Part shown: positions 21,480 through 32,345 of the stretch, one piece after another | Numbering within the stretch: the first letter of the stretch is position 1 | Layout of the letters: each line of letters starts with the position of its first letter | Assembly: GCF_041296385.1 (NCBI RefSeq) | Contig: NW_027183804.1 | Span: forward strand, 620,001-684,000 | Source of the DNA: Aphelocoma coerulescens | Taxonomy: Eukaryota > Chordata > Aves > Passeriformes > Corvidae | Length of the DNA: 64,000 nucleotides | Reading direction: 5' to 3' | Position numbers and translations under genes: made by a program | The notes under the pieces: model-generated | The model's input: only the letters and a program-made list of their open reading frames with translations | The model's database searches: none | Told to the model about the DNA's origin: nothing

Positions 21480-23090
21480 AGATGACACTATTAAAACATT
21501 TTCCTTACTAATTCTACTTTGATATGGTCAGCTGAGTTTAGGCCAGGAGTGGGAGAATCAATTTGCAGCCTTAGGAGAAGAAGTAGCAAAAGTTTTTAAC
21601 CTTAGCAATTGCTGGCTCTGTGGAGGGCCAGGAGGATCTGAAGAGTGGCCATAGTTGGCTAGCCCAGCTGAACCTAAATGGTGGGTCAATGTGAGGGCCA
21701 CAGTGGGATGGGATTTGGGGCCAAAGAAGGAAGTTCATGGCCACTTCATTCTTCTCCAACAGGCACTTATTGCCTAAATAGGATAGGGCGTGTCTTTGTA
21801 GGAAAAGGCAATTGTCAATTGACTTTCCCTCTGGGCTTGAACAACTGGGTTTGGACCCCCAATTGCCCTCCTTCCAATTGTTCCAAATATCAAGGCAAAT
21901 GCAATCAAATACCTGTTCGGCTCACTAACAGTAGCTGCGTAAGGCGTTCTTATCACACTTACCAAAAATATTTGGAAGCCTGTAAAGCAATGGGGAGGGA
22001 CAAGGGGTTTTTTTGACCACCTGTTTTTGAGCAGTCCCCACAAAAATTCCACAAGTAGAAGACATGTTGTTTGTGATTATCAGTGGGAATGGCCACACCG
22101 GATTGGAACTCAAAGCCTTTTAGTGAGTTCTGCTCCAAATCCAACCAAGCAGCTTGCAGATGTAAATGTAGGTGGGAACCCTGTGCGGGAGCTTGGAAAT
22201 GCAAATGCTGGGACCCTTATGGTGGGGCAACTCTTGTTGGGGGACCGTTAGGCCCGGGAATCCTGCTGTATTTTGAGCCACCAATTGATGACCATGGGTA
22301 GGTTCCTTTGCTAATGGAACACGGGCTTTGAAAGGACAGTATTGGATTTGTGGCCAACATGCTTAGCTCAGGTTACCTCCAAACTGGTCAGGGATATGGT
22401 ATATTTAGTAGACTGTTGTTCTTTTTGCTACTACAAGTTCTGGGAAATCGCTTAGGAATCAAAATCTGTGATGATTTAATTAGAGAAAAGCAGTCAGCTG
22501 ATGCAGCCCTGGCTGGAGGGAGCACCCCAAAACGGGGAAATGATGAACGGCCAACAGAACAAGTTACCCAACACGATGGACCAGCCCCTTGGAAACCTAA
22601 GGAATTAATCCCAGATGCCTGGGAACCCATTTATCATTTGAAGGAGATAATTAGGTTACAAGCTGTCTCAGAAATAATTACCAACCAGCCAGCCACAGCG
22701 CTTGACCTTTTTGCTGAGCAACCCACTTAAATGAGGAAAGCGGTAATTCAACATTGGATGGTATTAGATTATCTGTTAGCAGAAGAAGGAGGAGTTTGTG
22801 GGAAATTAAATGACTCGAGCTGCTGTTTGCAAGCAGATGACAGCGGAAAAGTGGTCAAACAAATAACAAAGGAAATAACGTCAGCTCGTGGACCTGTCCA
22901 AATGTTGAAAGGATGGGGATGGGACATGTTTTCATGGTTAACTGGCCAGCTCTGGGCTAAATGAATACGATTCCTCCTCTTATATGCTATAGCAACTCTC
23001 ATCTTTTTACCATGTGTGACACCATGCTGGCTGCAGCTCTTTCAGCAGGTGCTCAAGGGGATGCCGCTAGCAGCCATGCCTACCTGATCC
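21480..23090 (+). pseudogene. env: ERV2 env remnant, arm B copy 1
   Basis: Order: SU with NCWLCGG near 21,610; a Cys-rich piece 21,678-22,016; a piece 22,083-22,301; TM 22,350-22,730 (ending TAA) and 22,731-22,964 with EEGGVC and CX7CC; anchor FLLLYAIATLIFLPC near 22,971-23,015. Many stops and frame changes. Confidence 0.82.
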
Positions 23091-23228
23091 AGAAATGACT
23101 ACAAAAGGACAGAAAAGGATGTCACTGCAAATAATAGCAAAACCCAAGAAGACTCCAGAAGAAAAAATTAAATCCATGGTAATTAAGGTTTGTAAAGGCA
23201 AATACAGAGCAAATAAAAAGAGGAGGGA

Positions 23229-23689
23229 TTAAAAGGAATGAGATGGATGAGTCTTTACAAAGAGACCGTGTGAATCGGCCTGTAGACAAGGCTAGGAAGT
23301 TATGGCTAGTGAAGTAACAGAAGAAACTAGGAGTTCTCTAGAACTGTTACTAATCATCAGAGACTGTTGATTAATCAAGGCCGTGTTAAATTCCTGAACC
23401 TAGAGCAAGGCAACAAAGACTTAAGAGCATTAGGAATGGGGTTCTTTTCTTTCTTCTCGATGCCAAGAGGGGGGTGCATATTAGAGGGGGGCGCATAGAG
23501 TAGGCAGTTCCGGAAGTCTGTATCTCCCGAATACCTCAGCCAGTGGGGAAAAGGAAGAGGGTGCTGTGGCCGGGAACTTGGCATCAAAAGGGGGCTGCAT
23601 CCCGCAACCGTTTGACAGACGCCATGGGAAAAGCCCCATGGACTCTCCCTGTAGTCGAAGAATGTTGCAGGACTCCTCTGTCTCCTTTT
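23229..23689 (+). repeat. ERV2 3' LTR, arm B copy 1
   Basis: Follows AGAGGAGGGA (polypurine tract). Begins TTAAAAGG and ends CTCCTTTT before CGGATATAAACC, after which the CpG island flank begins. Confidence 0.75.
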
Positions 23690-23742
23690 CGGATATAAAC
23701 CTCAGGCATCGTGGATTAATTTTCCCTAACGGCAGCGACCTG

Positions 23743-24650
23743 CCGCGTGGTCTCCGTGCTCCTCTCCAGCCCCCCGGGACGTGTAAAATAGTTCCCAGCG
23801 GCTCCCACCGCGCGTTGCAGACGGCTGCGCGGCCCCGGGGCTGCCTGCAGTGCTCCCCTGCCCCGCCAGGGCTGCCCGCGGGCTGCGGAGCCGCCTCGCC
23901 ACCGGCGCGGCCAGGGCCGGGGCCCTTCTCGACAGCAGCCGAGGGGCTGCGGAGCGGGCGGCTGCCGGACGATCAGCTATTTTATGCCGCGCGGTGCTGC
24001 CGCCTCCATCTAGCTCTCCATCGCGCCGCCGCCCGCCGCCCGCCTGGCGCGCTCACGCTCGGCCGCGCTCGCCGCCCGCCCAGCCTCGCCGGAAGCTCTC
24101 CCGCCCGGGCTGTGCCCCGGCTCCGCCGGCAGCTCGGCAGGGCCCGGCCGCACGCGTGCTGCGTGGCTCGGAGCAGCCGCGTTGCGCCGCAGGCGACGGG
24201 GAAGGCGGGGCGGGCCGGCGCCATCGTGGTAGCGCGAGGAGAGGAGCGCCCGGGCGGGGCGGCGAGCGGCGCGGCGGTGAGCGCTTCTGCTTCCTGTCGC
24301 TCGGCGGCCGCCCACGGCAGGTGCCGTGTGACCCCGCGGAGCGGCGGGGCCGGCCGGGCGGTGCGCGGCGAGGCTTTCGGCCAGCGGCGGCCACAGCGAG
24401 AGGCTGCTGGCACTGCCCGTGCCGGTGGAGAGAGCGGGGATCCGAGGCCGGCCTTCCCCGGGCGACGAGGGGAGGCCGCCTTTGCCGCGCTGCCCTCCGT
24501 GCAGCATGTGGCCGATTCCGGCGAACCCGGGGTCTCCGCAGCGGCGCGGGCGGGAGGGAAGTGGGGAGCGCGCTCGGTGCCGTGCCGGCCGCTCCCGGCC
24601 AGCGCTGCGCTGCGCCGAGGCGTTTTCCCGCCCGTCCTGGGAAGGACATA
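23743..24650. promoter_or_regulatory. CpG island / promoter-like block, arm B copy 1
   Basis: Mirror of 2,395-3,300. Reading rightwards, a donor-like GCGGCG|GTGAGC lies near 24,276, so a rightward transcript from the island could splice into the spacer. On the minus strand it carries the Kozak ATG at 24,224. Arm B has a small insertion (about 10 bases near 24,555) relative to arm A. Confidence 0.8.
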
Positions 24651-24694
24651 AGCGACACCGTAGTTGGAGCTTAGCTGTCAGGGGGTACAACTTC

Positions 24695-24698
24695 CCTC
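24695..24698. other. Empty ERV1 target site in arm B
   Basis: The reverse complement reads CAATGGAGGGAAGTTG without interruption. In the other arm the same sequence is split by ERV1: AATGGAGG then the provirus then GAGAGAAGTTG. The 4-base target duplication is GAGG on the left and GAGA on the right (one mismatch). Confidence 0.85.
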
Positions 24699-25423
24699 CA
24701 TTGGCGACCTCCTTTTCCCTCTGATTCAGCTACCTTGTGGTAGGTGCGATGGTGCTGAAGAAGGGTGGCGGCTTGACACAGTTGCTGTCATAGGTGGTGC
24801 GAGAGCTCCACGCAAGGAGCTTTGAGTGGCATGTGTGAGGGTAGGAGGGTACGGCACCCATAGCTGAAGGCAAAAAAGGTCAGGGCATGTCATCAGCCGC
24901 AGTCGTGCTAAGTTGTTCATCTATGCAAACTGCTTGCCGAGTTGTTCCTTTCTTAGGTAATGGGGTTTTGTATCAACCAGAACTGCAAATGGTCAGTATT
25001 TGCAGACAAGGTTACTTGGACTGTTGTTGAAGTGAGTGTAGCAGTTTCTATGGCATTCTGCAAAAAAAGTGACAGGTCTCCCTGTGTTCCCCAGTTCTTA
25101 ACAAAGATGAAGTTAACAAACCCCTGAAAAGAGGTTTTGCAAAACTTCAGGGATATTTTCCTACTAGTACTGTAGAGACAACCATAGTCACCTTGTCTTT
25201 CCAAAAGTGAAGGTTCCCTATTTTTGTCCAAGAGCATCAAGTGCTTTTGATCAGCGTTTGTGTGCATGCATTAGCCTCGTTCTTGCTCTTCCTTGGAGAA
25301 CTTTTACAATACTCACATGATCTGTGTAGGCTGCAGACTGCAGTGGTGAACTTCAAGGCTTCCAGCAGAAGGGAGATGCTATCCACATTTTGGATTCTCC
25401 TTAGCCTGAACCTTCAACGTCCA
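24699..25423. repeat. Outer palindrome segment of arm B (pairs with 30,958-31,664)
   Basis: Reverse complement of 30,958-31,664 with few mismatches. A 104-codon minus-strand frame (25,267-24,953) is present in both copies with two changes, but I see no domain. A donor-like ACAGATCAT|GTGAGTATT occurs on the minus strand at about 25,313. Otherwise no gene is seen. Confidence 0.85.
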
Positions 25424-27026
25424 AGGCTTCACTTTTCAAGCAGTTGGAAGAGCTCCAAATTAAGACATGAACAGGTCTTAATTGACCTTGCCACCACCTC
25501 AGTTAGTCAAGTAATGCTGTGCATTGGATTTGACTAGTGCAACATGTGCTTAAAATATGTAGAGTAACTCCTCGATTACCCTCTCAGAAGGGTTGGAATG
25601 GAGAACAAGGAGTTCCCAAGACAAATATTTGGTGTACGAGGAGTAGAATTTAGGAGTTGATTGCAGAGCACTGCATGCACAAATGTCTAAGGAGAATCCA
25701 TCTTTTGATGTCCCATCTATGCTTGTTCTCATTTGAAATCCTGCACATTCTGCAGGCTGGTTTTGTTAGGCTTGGGGCTGGGGAAGGAGTGATGGTGGGG
25801 GAGGAGTGGGTGTTGGTTTTGGGTTATTTTTTTGTTTCCAGAATAGTGTACACAGAACTTGTGCCCAAAACCAGCAGTAGGAAACAATGCAGGTATAAAA
25901 GAAGGTCACAGAAATGTCAGATAATACGAATCTGAAAGCGCTTCAGTATTTTACTCAGGAGTTTCACTCTAACAAGGTGATTTTCCTTCACAGAAATGTA
26001 GTGGCAGGCTTATGCCATGCTAGAAGTGATGACCTTTCTCTGCCCCAAATTGAGCAGCAAAAGGTTTTGGCTCTTAATTTGAACCCCTGAGCCAGCTGTG
26101 TTTCAGGCTGCAGAAGCTGCAGCTGTTGTGGCAGACGCGGGGTGCAGCCCTGCCTGCCAGTTCCGAGCTGGCCTGCGCTGGTGGCAGCCGTCAGCGCCCG
26201 GGGTCCCCTGTGCCACCCATGCCAGGGCTCTGCCTGCCTGCCTCGCAGCCCTGGTAGCCTCAGGGAAACATCGCACTACTCCATCTGCTTTAAAAACAAA
26301 CAAGCAAACAAAAAGCTCCCTGTAAATATATGTAGAAGTCTTGAAACTAATTCTCAGCGCTTGCTCGGAGTTTGTTGATGGAGCAAATGGATTTTGGATA
26401 AACTGCTATTGCTAGTACTACTTAGGTTCCTAAACTTCAGAAGGGAGGCTATGGTGGTCACGTACCCCTGAGGAATGTTGGGAACAGTAAGACAGCTCAG
26501 TCATTTCAAGGTGGCCAGAAAATGGGTGTGGCAGTGGAGTGGACACTCTGTGAGTAGGTAGCCTTAAGTCATGTAACGACATGCACTTCAGTGGGAATTT
26601 TGCATCAACACCAAGAGATTGTGTCATGATGTGTTGCGTAACAACAAATTGGGCCAAAATTCTGCTGATTTTGACCAAGGTGGATGGGCCACCTTCACTT
26701 AAGCTGGCAAAGGGACATAAGTCAATGATGTTTGAAAAACAGCCATGAAACATAGCCCCTTTAGTTTGTTGCTCTGTTGCAAGTCTGCAAAGCTCTGTTG
26801 ACAGGTCATTGGAAGTAGCTGTTGGAATCTAAGTGCAGTTGGACGCTTTGTCAGTCAGCATCAGCAGGAGGCTTAACGGTTTAGGTTGAGAGGTGGTGCA
26901 TGGTTTTTTTTCAGAGGAATGGCCCAGTGAAGAGCAGTGTTCACTGCCATGACTACCGTTGTAGCCTTCAAGAGCAATGGTTCATTCAGAGAGAACTTCC
27001 TTGGTTCTGCTGGTTTGGTTTCGCAG

Positions 27027-27115
27027 CACTGGAAGCAATTCCTAGGGCAGAAGCGGGAGATATCCGAAGCTCTGGACTTCGTTGCCTAAGTGAGCGTAGT
27101 CTAATTGGAAGAGTG
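27027..27115 (+). other. Exon-like segment in the spacer
   Basis: Preceded by an excellent acceptor (GGTTTGGTTTCGCAG) and followed by GAGTG|GTGAGC. One frame stays open throughout. The other plausible frame (HWKQFLGQKREISEALDFVA) ends in TAA just before an alternative donor at 27,090. No family recognised; it may be a decayed exon. Confidence 0.25.
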
Positions 27116-27800
27116 GTGAGCATGAGTGATATCAGATTTTTTACAAGTTCTTAATTCTGTCAAAACAAGAAAGAAGGAGAGTGATGAAGATGAAATCCTT
27201 TCCTCTTCAATCTGCCTACGCAACAACTTCAGCTGTAGTTGTAATGTGTATTCACCTATTTTGAATTGCCCAAAACCAGGCCTAGAGATGCTTCAGAGTC
27301 AGAGAAGCGGGTATTTGCTTTATTCGGCGCTGGGTGCATGGGGGATCACTCCTCCTAACACACACACACAGAGCACTCCATACAGTCCAGCATTATGTGT
27401 AAAATTTATGAACATTCATCACAATTCTTGGGATAGGAGTGGTTCTAGAAATTACTTCTCGGAAGTCATTAATATCATTAGCATACGTGCCATGCATGCG
27501 CTGTGTACGCTGATGGGCGCACTGAGGAAGGCTCCTCTTCTTCCTCGAGGGTCTTTCTGATGAAGATCAGTAGTCTTTGTCACAATGCACTTTTTACCTT
27601 TCTTTCTGGAGCATGCGCAGTTCTTCGGTGGCTGATGCAGCGATCTCTGTGCCGGTTTTCAAAAGATCCTGTTCCTCTTATCTTGACAAGATTAAGGCGA
27701 ATCCTGCTGCTTAGGTTTTGTGATTAACATTTGCTGTCTCTTAGTAGTTCACTCGTGTTTACATGAGTTAACTATGGATCAACCCCCTTCTCAATTTTAG

Positions 27801-27867
27801 CACTGAAAGGATATTAGAGTCATTTAAAGAGATGTCTCCTATGGAGTACTATAAAACTGCCATAATG
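27801..27867 (+). other. Exon-like segment in the spacer
   Basis: 67 bases flanked by an acceptor (CTTCTCAATTTTAG) and a donor (ATG|GTAAGA). One frame is open across it and reads TERILESFKEMSPMEYYKTA, with ordinary globular composition. The strand matches the segment at 27,027. I cannot name the protein. Confidence 0.3.
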
Positions 27868-28538
27868 GTAAGACGTTTTCATACAGTAGTTTTAGCACAG
27901 AAGTAATATATGTACAATCTTGGATGTTTCATCCTGCTGGCTCAGGAGCCAGTATTGAGCTTTTCTCCTTTAAATCCAGTCTTAGAGCTCTGCAAGGATC
28001 ACTGCAGCATGACGTTGTGACAAGGGGATGCTGATTCATGCATAAACCTTTGACGCTTTCCTTCTATCTTCAAGCAGCTTTGAAAACCAGTGATTATCTG
28101 GCATGTTGCGACTTGAGAGTCATGGTAAAGGTTTCACCAAACACTTTGTAATATCAGGCTACAGCTTTCATTCCTAAGGAAAGAGCATTGAGCAGATTGC
28201 TGGCAAAATGCTGAAAGAATGAGCCAAAACCAAAATCCTTTAATGGGAAAGATGGAAAAAATTTAGATGTGTTTATTTGAACTAAAAATAATGTGGACCA
28301 AGCCTAAATGTATTTCACACTAAATTCTTAGAACTGATTTTAAGGGAAGAAGTGAGAAAGATGAATTCCCAAGCGGAATTTTCAGCAGCATAATATTGAG
28401 CATTTATTAGTAGAACAAAGGCATATCACAGTGCAGGAGCACTTAGCAATATTGCTAGAGGCGTGGCTCCATTCATTTTACTGTGAACTTTAGTACTTCT
28501 TTAAACATAGTCCTTAAGCCCAGAAAGTCATTTACACT

Positions 28539-28820
28539 TCACTCAACTTTCCCCCCTCCGTCTCTGCCCCCTTGCGCCAGCACACGCCAGCACACTGCCA
28601 CCTCGGTCCTCTGAGTAGCTCCAGAATTGAAGGCAGGCACCCCCCTCCGGTGCCTCCTCAGTCTCCAACCTAATTTGTAGTTGATGGGTTCTTTGGGAGG
28701 TGTGAGTTTTGATGAGATAACAGACTTCCTGGGATGCATGCGGTTTATCTTCTTTGTTTCTTGAAGATGTCTTGGTTTCCACCTCTGTAATTTCTCAACT
28801 GAAAGGACATTTATTATCAT
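28539..28820 (-). other. Unassigned 93-codon open frame
   Basis: A minus-strand frame containing LTPPKEPINYKLGW, with a competing 79-codon frame over the same bases. No domain is recognised and no splice context is convincing. Confidence 0.12.
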
Positions 28821-29041
28821 GTGTTTCTTCCTACGTTTCCCAACATGTTACCACTCATTCGAAGTTACAATTTACTCTAGTCTTGTTTTTACTTACCTAT
28901 ATTTTACCTTAACACTATTTCTACATAGTACATTCTCACTTCTAAATGTTAAAGTGATAGATGCGAAAGACAAAATTTATCGTTCACTCATTTATCACAG
29001 GAGGAATGTGTTAGCTGCTTGTGTTGCAGTTCACTTGTAAT

Positions 29042-29424
29042 TGTGGTCTATTACCGCAGGCCTGGGCCCTAGGGTGTATCACTGTGTCCCGCAGCCATAG
29101 GGAGGAGGAGGAGAGAAGATCCAGCAGGCAGGAATTGTGCACCAAGATTTATTCATTTAATTATTTCACAAACTCTTTTACAGACTTTTTTCTTCATAGT
29201 CTAATTGGACAAAGGATCAGCCCCCCCCCTTGGGGTGATTGGCTAAAATCCTAAACCATCCATTGTCAAAATATTTTTCTACTAGACCATAAACCAGACT
29301 TTTCAAGGTTGCAGGTGGCTTGGTTGTTTACATACTCTGCTACCTCTTCTGTGAGAGAGAAAAGTCTCTCACAGACTTAGAAAATAGCAAGAAAATCCTC
29401 GCTAGCAGCATTTTGGTATCTACA
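29042..29424 (-). repeat. ERV3 3' LTR
   Basis: Begins on the minus strand with TGTAGATACC directly after AAAAAGGGGGAAT (polypurine tract). AATAAA lies at 29,153-29,148. The end is taken at ...TAGACCACA (29,042), which is a guess within a few tens of bases. Confidence 0.7.
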
Positions 29425-29553
29425 ATTCCCCCTTTTTGTTTGATAAGATAACAACTCCACTATTAATCCTAAATAGAAATTTACATCAGTTATTAATTCT
29501 AAATATGTCCTTAAGGCTTTAACGATCTGACTCCATAACAAGAAATTTAAAGT

Positions 29554-29910
29554 TCAGTCTCTGCTTGTGGAAGGACCATCCCAGTCTCTGCTTGTAGAAG
29601 GACCATCTGCCTGATGGTCAACATCTTGGTCATCATCAGAAGAGTCTGATGGCTGATGATCTACATTCTGGTGGCCACTTGGATGGTTGGTGTTCTGGTC
29701 ATCATTTGGAGGTTGCCTGTTCTGCCTCTGGTGCCGTAGGGCAGGGCGAACACATTTTGCAGCTAGCCACCGTACCCCAGTATCTGTAGAAACGCAAGCA
29801 TAGCCACGACCCCAAACCATAAGTTCCTGCAGGCCTTCCCACTGGTTAGTGAGTAAATTCCACACCCAGACTTTTGCCCAGGGCAGTTGTCTCTTGCCTG
29901 CAGATTGCAA
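29554..29910 (-). pseudogene. pol: ERV3 pol remnant: integrase C-terminus
   Basis: The segment WEGLQELMVWGRGYACVST is the classic DNA-binding C-terminal domain of betaretroviral/ERVK integrases, followed by TGVRWLAAKCVRP. A polar tail with repeats (NDDQN, DQDVDHQ, GPSTSRD twice) follows to the stop. The catalytic core is absent, so it is not functional. Confidence 0.85.
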
Positions 29911-29989
29911 TGAGAGAAAGTGATTCAGAAGAACAGGATTCTTTGAATTTTGTGGTACCGTAAGGTGATTAATTGTATACGAGCTTTTG

Positions 29990-30095
29990 CTAGTCGGCTT
30001 CAGTAACCAAATTCAAAGGTTCCTGTGAGAATCGTTGAAAAGCCATGATAACAGCCCTTAATTCAACTAACTAAGCAGAGTCTGACTCGGATTGG
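29990..30095 (-). pseudogene. pol: ERV3 RNase H scrap
   Basis: Minus-strand reading around LVELRAVIMAFQRF and EPLNLVT, matching the helix and following strand of class II ERV RNase H, with stops on either side. Confidence 0.6.
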
Positions 30096-30169
30096 TGTGT
30101 TAATCAACCACTGCAAAGGCAGTGTAGGATACTGTGCACCTTTGCGCACAGTGACCCCTGCTAAAAATT

Positions 30170-30595
30170 TGTCCCGATCCGTATGCCCCAGGCTGCCAAC
30201 ACATCCCGTCCCCAAAGGTTAAGGGAAGTGGTAGTAACATAAGGCCTAATTGTAGCTGTGTGCCCCTCTGAGTCCTTCACCGTCACAGGCCGTTCGCTTC
30301 AATAGCTCTGTGTGGTTCATCCTCATCCTGTGATGGCCGATCCCACTGGGGGTAAAGGCCATGAGGGAGGCCACGCAGAGAAGGAGATGATAGTTACATC
30401 AGCACCAGTATCAATCAAACCTTGAAGCTGAGTCCAGGGCGGACGGGCGTTCGGCAGGATCAGGGTACACGTCATCTGTGGCCTTTGGTCAGAGATGTCT
30501 GCAGTCCAGAAGGCCTGCAGAAGTCCTGTAGATCCACTGCTGTTATCTTTGTGAGTTTGTTGTTCTATCCTGGGGACACAAGACTTAAAAGGCAC
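30170..30595 (-). pseudogene. pro: ERV3 protease remnant
   Basis: Aspartic protease: GLIDTGADVTIIS with the catalytic DTG at 30,412-30,404, followed by WPPSWPL, typical of class II ERV proteases. The C-terminal LNLWGRDVLAAWGI (about 30,220-30,175), with the expected GRD motif, lies in another frame after a break near 30,320. Confidence 0.82.
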
Positions 30596-30957
30596 TAATT
30601 TAGCAAGGCAGGTCTTTTCAGGAATAGTTACAGGGGGTTTTCAAATTCCCTATAAAACTGAGGACAAGGCTCCGAGGAGCGGATTCCCATCAATCCGACC
30701 TCATCCTCATCCTATCGCATTAAACCTGTTAGAAGCCAGACCTGAACAGCCCCTCTCTTCCTTTGTCTCTGAGCTAACGTGAGCCGACATCAACGGCTCC
30801 TGCCGTGTTTCCCTCTGCAAAGAAGCCAGCTAGCTAGCCCAGCAAGCTCTTTTCCTGATCCCGAAGTCGCTTCAGCGACGCGTGGAGGTAACGCAGCTGG
30901 ACTGTCTCTGACCAGGGGCACGCCAGAGTCAGTGCCTCGAGCACCAAACGCTGCGTT

Positions 30958-31668
30958 ATTGGACATTGAAGGTTCAGGCTAAGGAGAATCCAAAACGTGG
31001 ACAGCATCTCCCTTCTGCTGGAAGCCTTGAAGTTCACCACTGCAGTCTGCAGCCTACACAGATCATGTGAGTATTGTAAAAGTTCTCCAAGGAAGAGCAA
31101 GAACGAGGCTAATGCATGCACACAAACGCTGATCAAAAGCACTTGATGCTCTTGGACAAAAATAGGGAACCTTCACTTTTGGAAAGACAAGGTGACTATG
31201 GTTGTCTCTACAGTACTAGTAGGAAAATATCCCTGAAGTTTTGCAAAACCTCTTTTCAGGGGTTTGTTAACTTCATCTTTGTTAAGAACTGGGGAACACA
31301 GGGAGACCTGTCACTTTTTTTGCAGAATGCCATAGAAACTGCTACACTCACTTCAACAACAGTCCAAGTAACCTTCTCTGCAAATACTGACCATTTGCAG
31401 TTCTGGTTGATACAAGCCCCCATTACCTAAGAAAGGAACAACTCGGCAAGCAGTTTGCATAGATGAACAACTTAGCACGACTGCGGCTGATGACATGCCC
31501 TGACCTTTTTTGCCTTCAGCTATGGGTGCCGTACCCTCCTACCCTCACACATGCCACTCAAAGATCCACCTGTGACAGCAACTGTGCCAAGCCGCCACCC
31601 TTCTTCAGCACCATCGCACCTACCACAAGGTAGCTGAATCAGAGGGAAAAGGAGGTCGCCAATGGAGG
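30958..31668. repeat. Outer palindrome segment of arm A, copy 2
   Basis: Reverse complement of 24,695-25,423. It ends in the target duplication GAGG (31,665-31,668) next to the ERV1 5' LTR. A 104-codon plus-strand frame (31,116-31,430) mirrors that at 25,267-24,953. An exon-like stretch (30,985-31,068, reading VDSISLLLEALKFTTAVC) ends at a good donor ATCAT|GTGAGTATTG; unassigned. Confidence 0.85.
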
Positions 31669-32325
31669 TGTTATAAACATATATTATATTGGCTTCTCGC
31701 AAAGTATAAAGTAGATATTATATAATGTTAGAAATGCTTTTTGCTGTGTGGATGTAGTTTTCTCTCTTTTTAGCAAGAATGTTAACAAGTGTGAGCACGT
31801 AAGATAACCTCCAAACGAACAGAGGATGAGGCCCGAAAAGCTGCTAATCAACACTTTGTCTAGGGAGCAAAAGGGCCCAAATGCTACTCCGCCCGGAGAA
31901 CAGGCGGCCAGGAGAGTCCAAGAGCCGTTATCACCACTCTGCCCGGAGAGACGAAGAGGCCCAAAGCTGCAATCAGCCCTGTCTGTCTGGAGAATTAAGA
32001 AATCCACCCTACCATCGACTCTTGCCTAGCGGGCCCAACCCCAAGAATCAAGAGAAATAAAACCACAAGGCAGAAGACTACGCATGCTCTAAAAAGGCGG
32101 AACCAAGGAGTGGCCATGCAGAACAGCTCCAGGAAAAGTTTTAATATGAATAAAGAACAGACAGTAAAAATGGTATAAAAAAGACTCACCTCTGGCATCA
32201 GGTGTGCTCTTGGCAGAGCACCAAGGCAGCCGGCCATTACCCCGTTGCTTTATTTGATGTGTCTCTTATTGTCTTTATATTAAACCCTTTAAATTCTCAC
32301 AGGAGAGTGAACCTCGTTTTTCACA
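31669..32325 (+). repeat. ERV1 5' LTR
   Basis: 657 bases, TGTTATAAAC to TTTTTCACA, with TATAAAA at 32,174-32,180. It differs from the 3' LTR at 23 substitutions and one indel by eye; some differences cluster (around 31,918-31,930 and 32,227-32,237). Confidence 0.92.
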
Positions 32326-32327
32326 AT

Positions 32328-32345
32328 TAAGGGCTCGTCCCGGAG
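32328..32345 (+). other. ERV1 primer binding site (tRNA-Pro-like, imperfect)
   Basis: TAAGGGCTCGTCCCGGAG lies two bases after the LTR. It resembles the tRNA-Pro primer site of gammaretroviruses (GGGCTCGTCC core), with about four differences from my recollection of it. Confidence 0.6.

Larger units (their letters stand above)
19592..23689 (+). mobile_element. ERV2 provirus, arm B copy 1
   Basis: Mirror copy of 3,354-7,454, reading forward: 5' LTR 19,592-20,030, integrase remnant, env remnant, 3' LTR 23,229-23,689. Gag to RNase H are deleted. The same stops occur as in arm A, apart from a few arm-specific differences in the integrase. Confidence 0.88.
1..24581. repeat. First (partial) copy of the ~39.4 kb tandem unit
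   Basis: This stretch recurs at 39,429-64,000 in the same orientation. The offset is +39,428 from the left end to about 7.5 kb, +39,430 after a two-base longer (CA)n, +39,413 after a deletion-insertion near 48,855, and +39,419 from about 11 kb onward. Mismatches are sparse, often none in several hundred bases. The left edge lies inside provirus ERV1, so the true unit begins left of the window. Near-identity over 24 kb implies recent duplication or ongoing homogenisation. Confidence 0.95.
12941..25423. repeat. Palindrome arm B, copy 1
   Basis: Reverse complement of arm A. Its outer 0.7 kb (24,699-25,423) pairs with 30,958-31,664, beyond the ERV1 insertion. It lacks ERV1. Homology ends near 25,423, where the partner (30,958) abuts a class II ERV fragment. 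It is longer than arm A by about one 1.4-kb unit. Confidence 0.92.
25424..29041. other. Single-copy spacer between palindromes
   Basis: Not repeated within the window. No retroviral domain and no long frame occurs here. It carries T-rich intron-like DNA, a short GC-rich patch near 26,100-26,260, and a few exon-like pieces described separately. From 27,868 to 28,538 I see nothing. Confidence 0.7.
29042..30957 (-). mobile_element. ERV3: class II (betaretrovirus-like) ERV fragment
   Basis: On the minus strand: unassigned DNA (30,957-30,600), protease (30,595 to about 30,170), a scrap of RNase H (about 30,095-29,990), integrase C-terminus (29,910-29,554), polypurine tract and 3' LTR. Reverse transcriptase, most of integrase and env are absent. 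The right edge coincides with the end of palindrome homology at 30,958. There is no 5' LTR in this copy. Confidence 0.85.
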
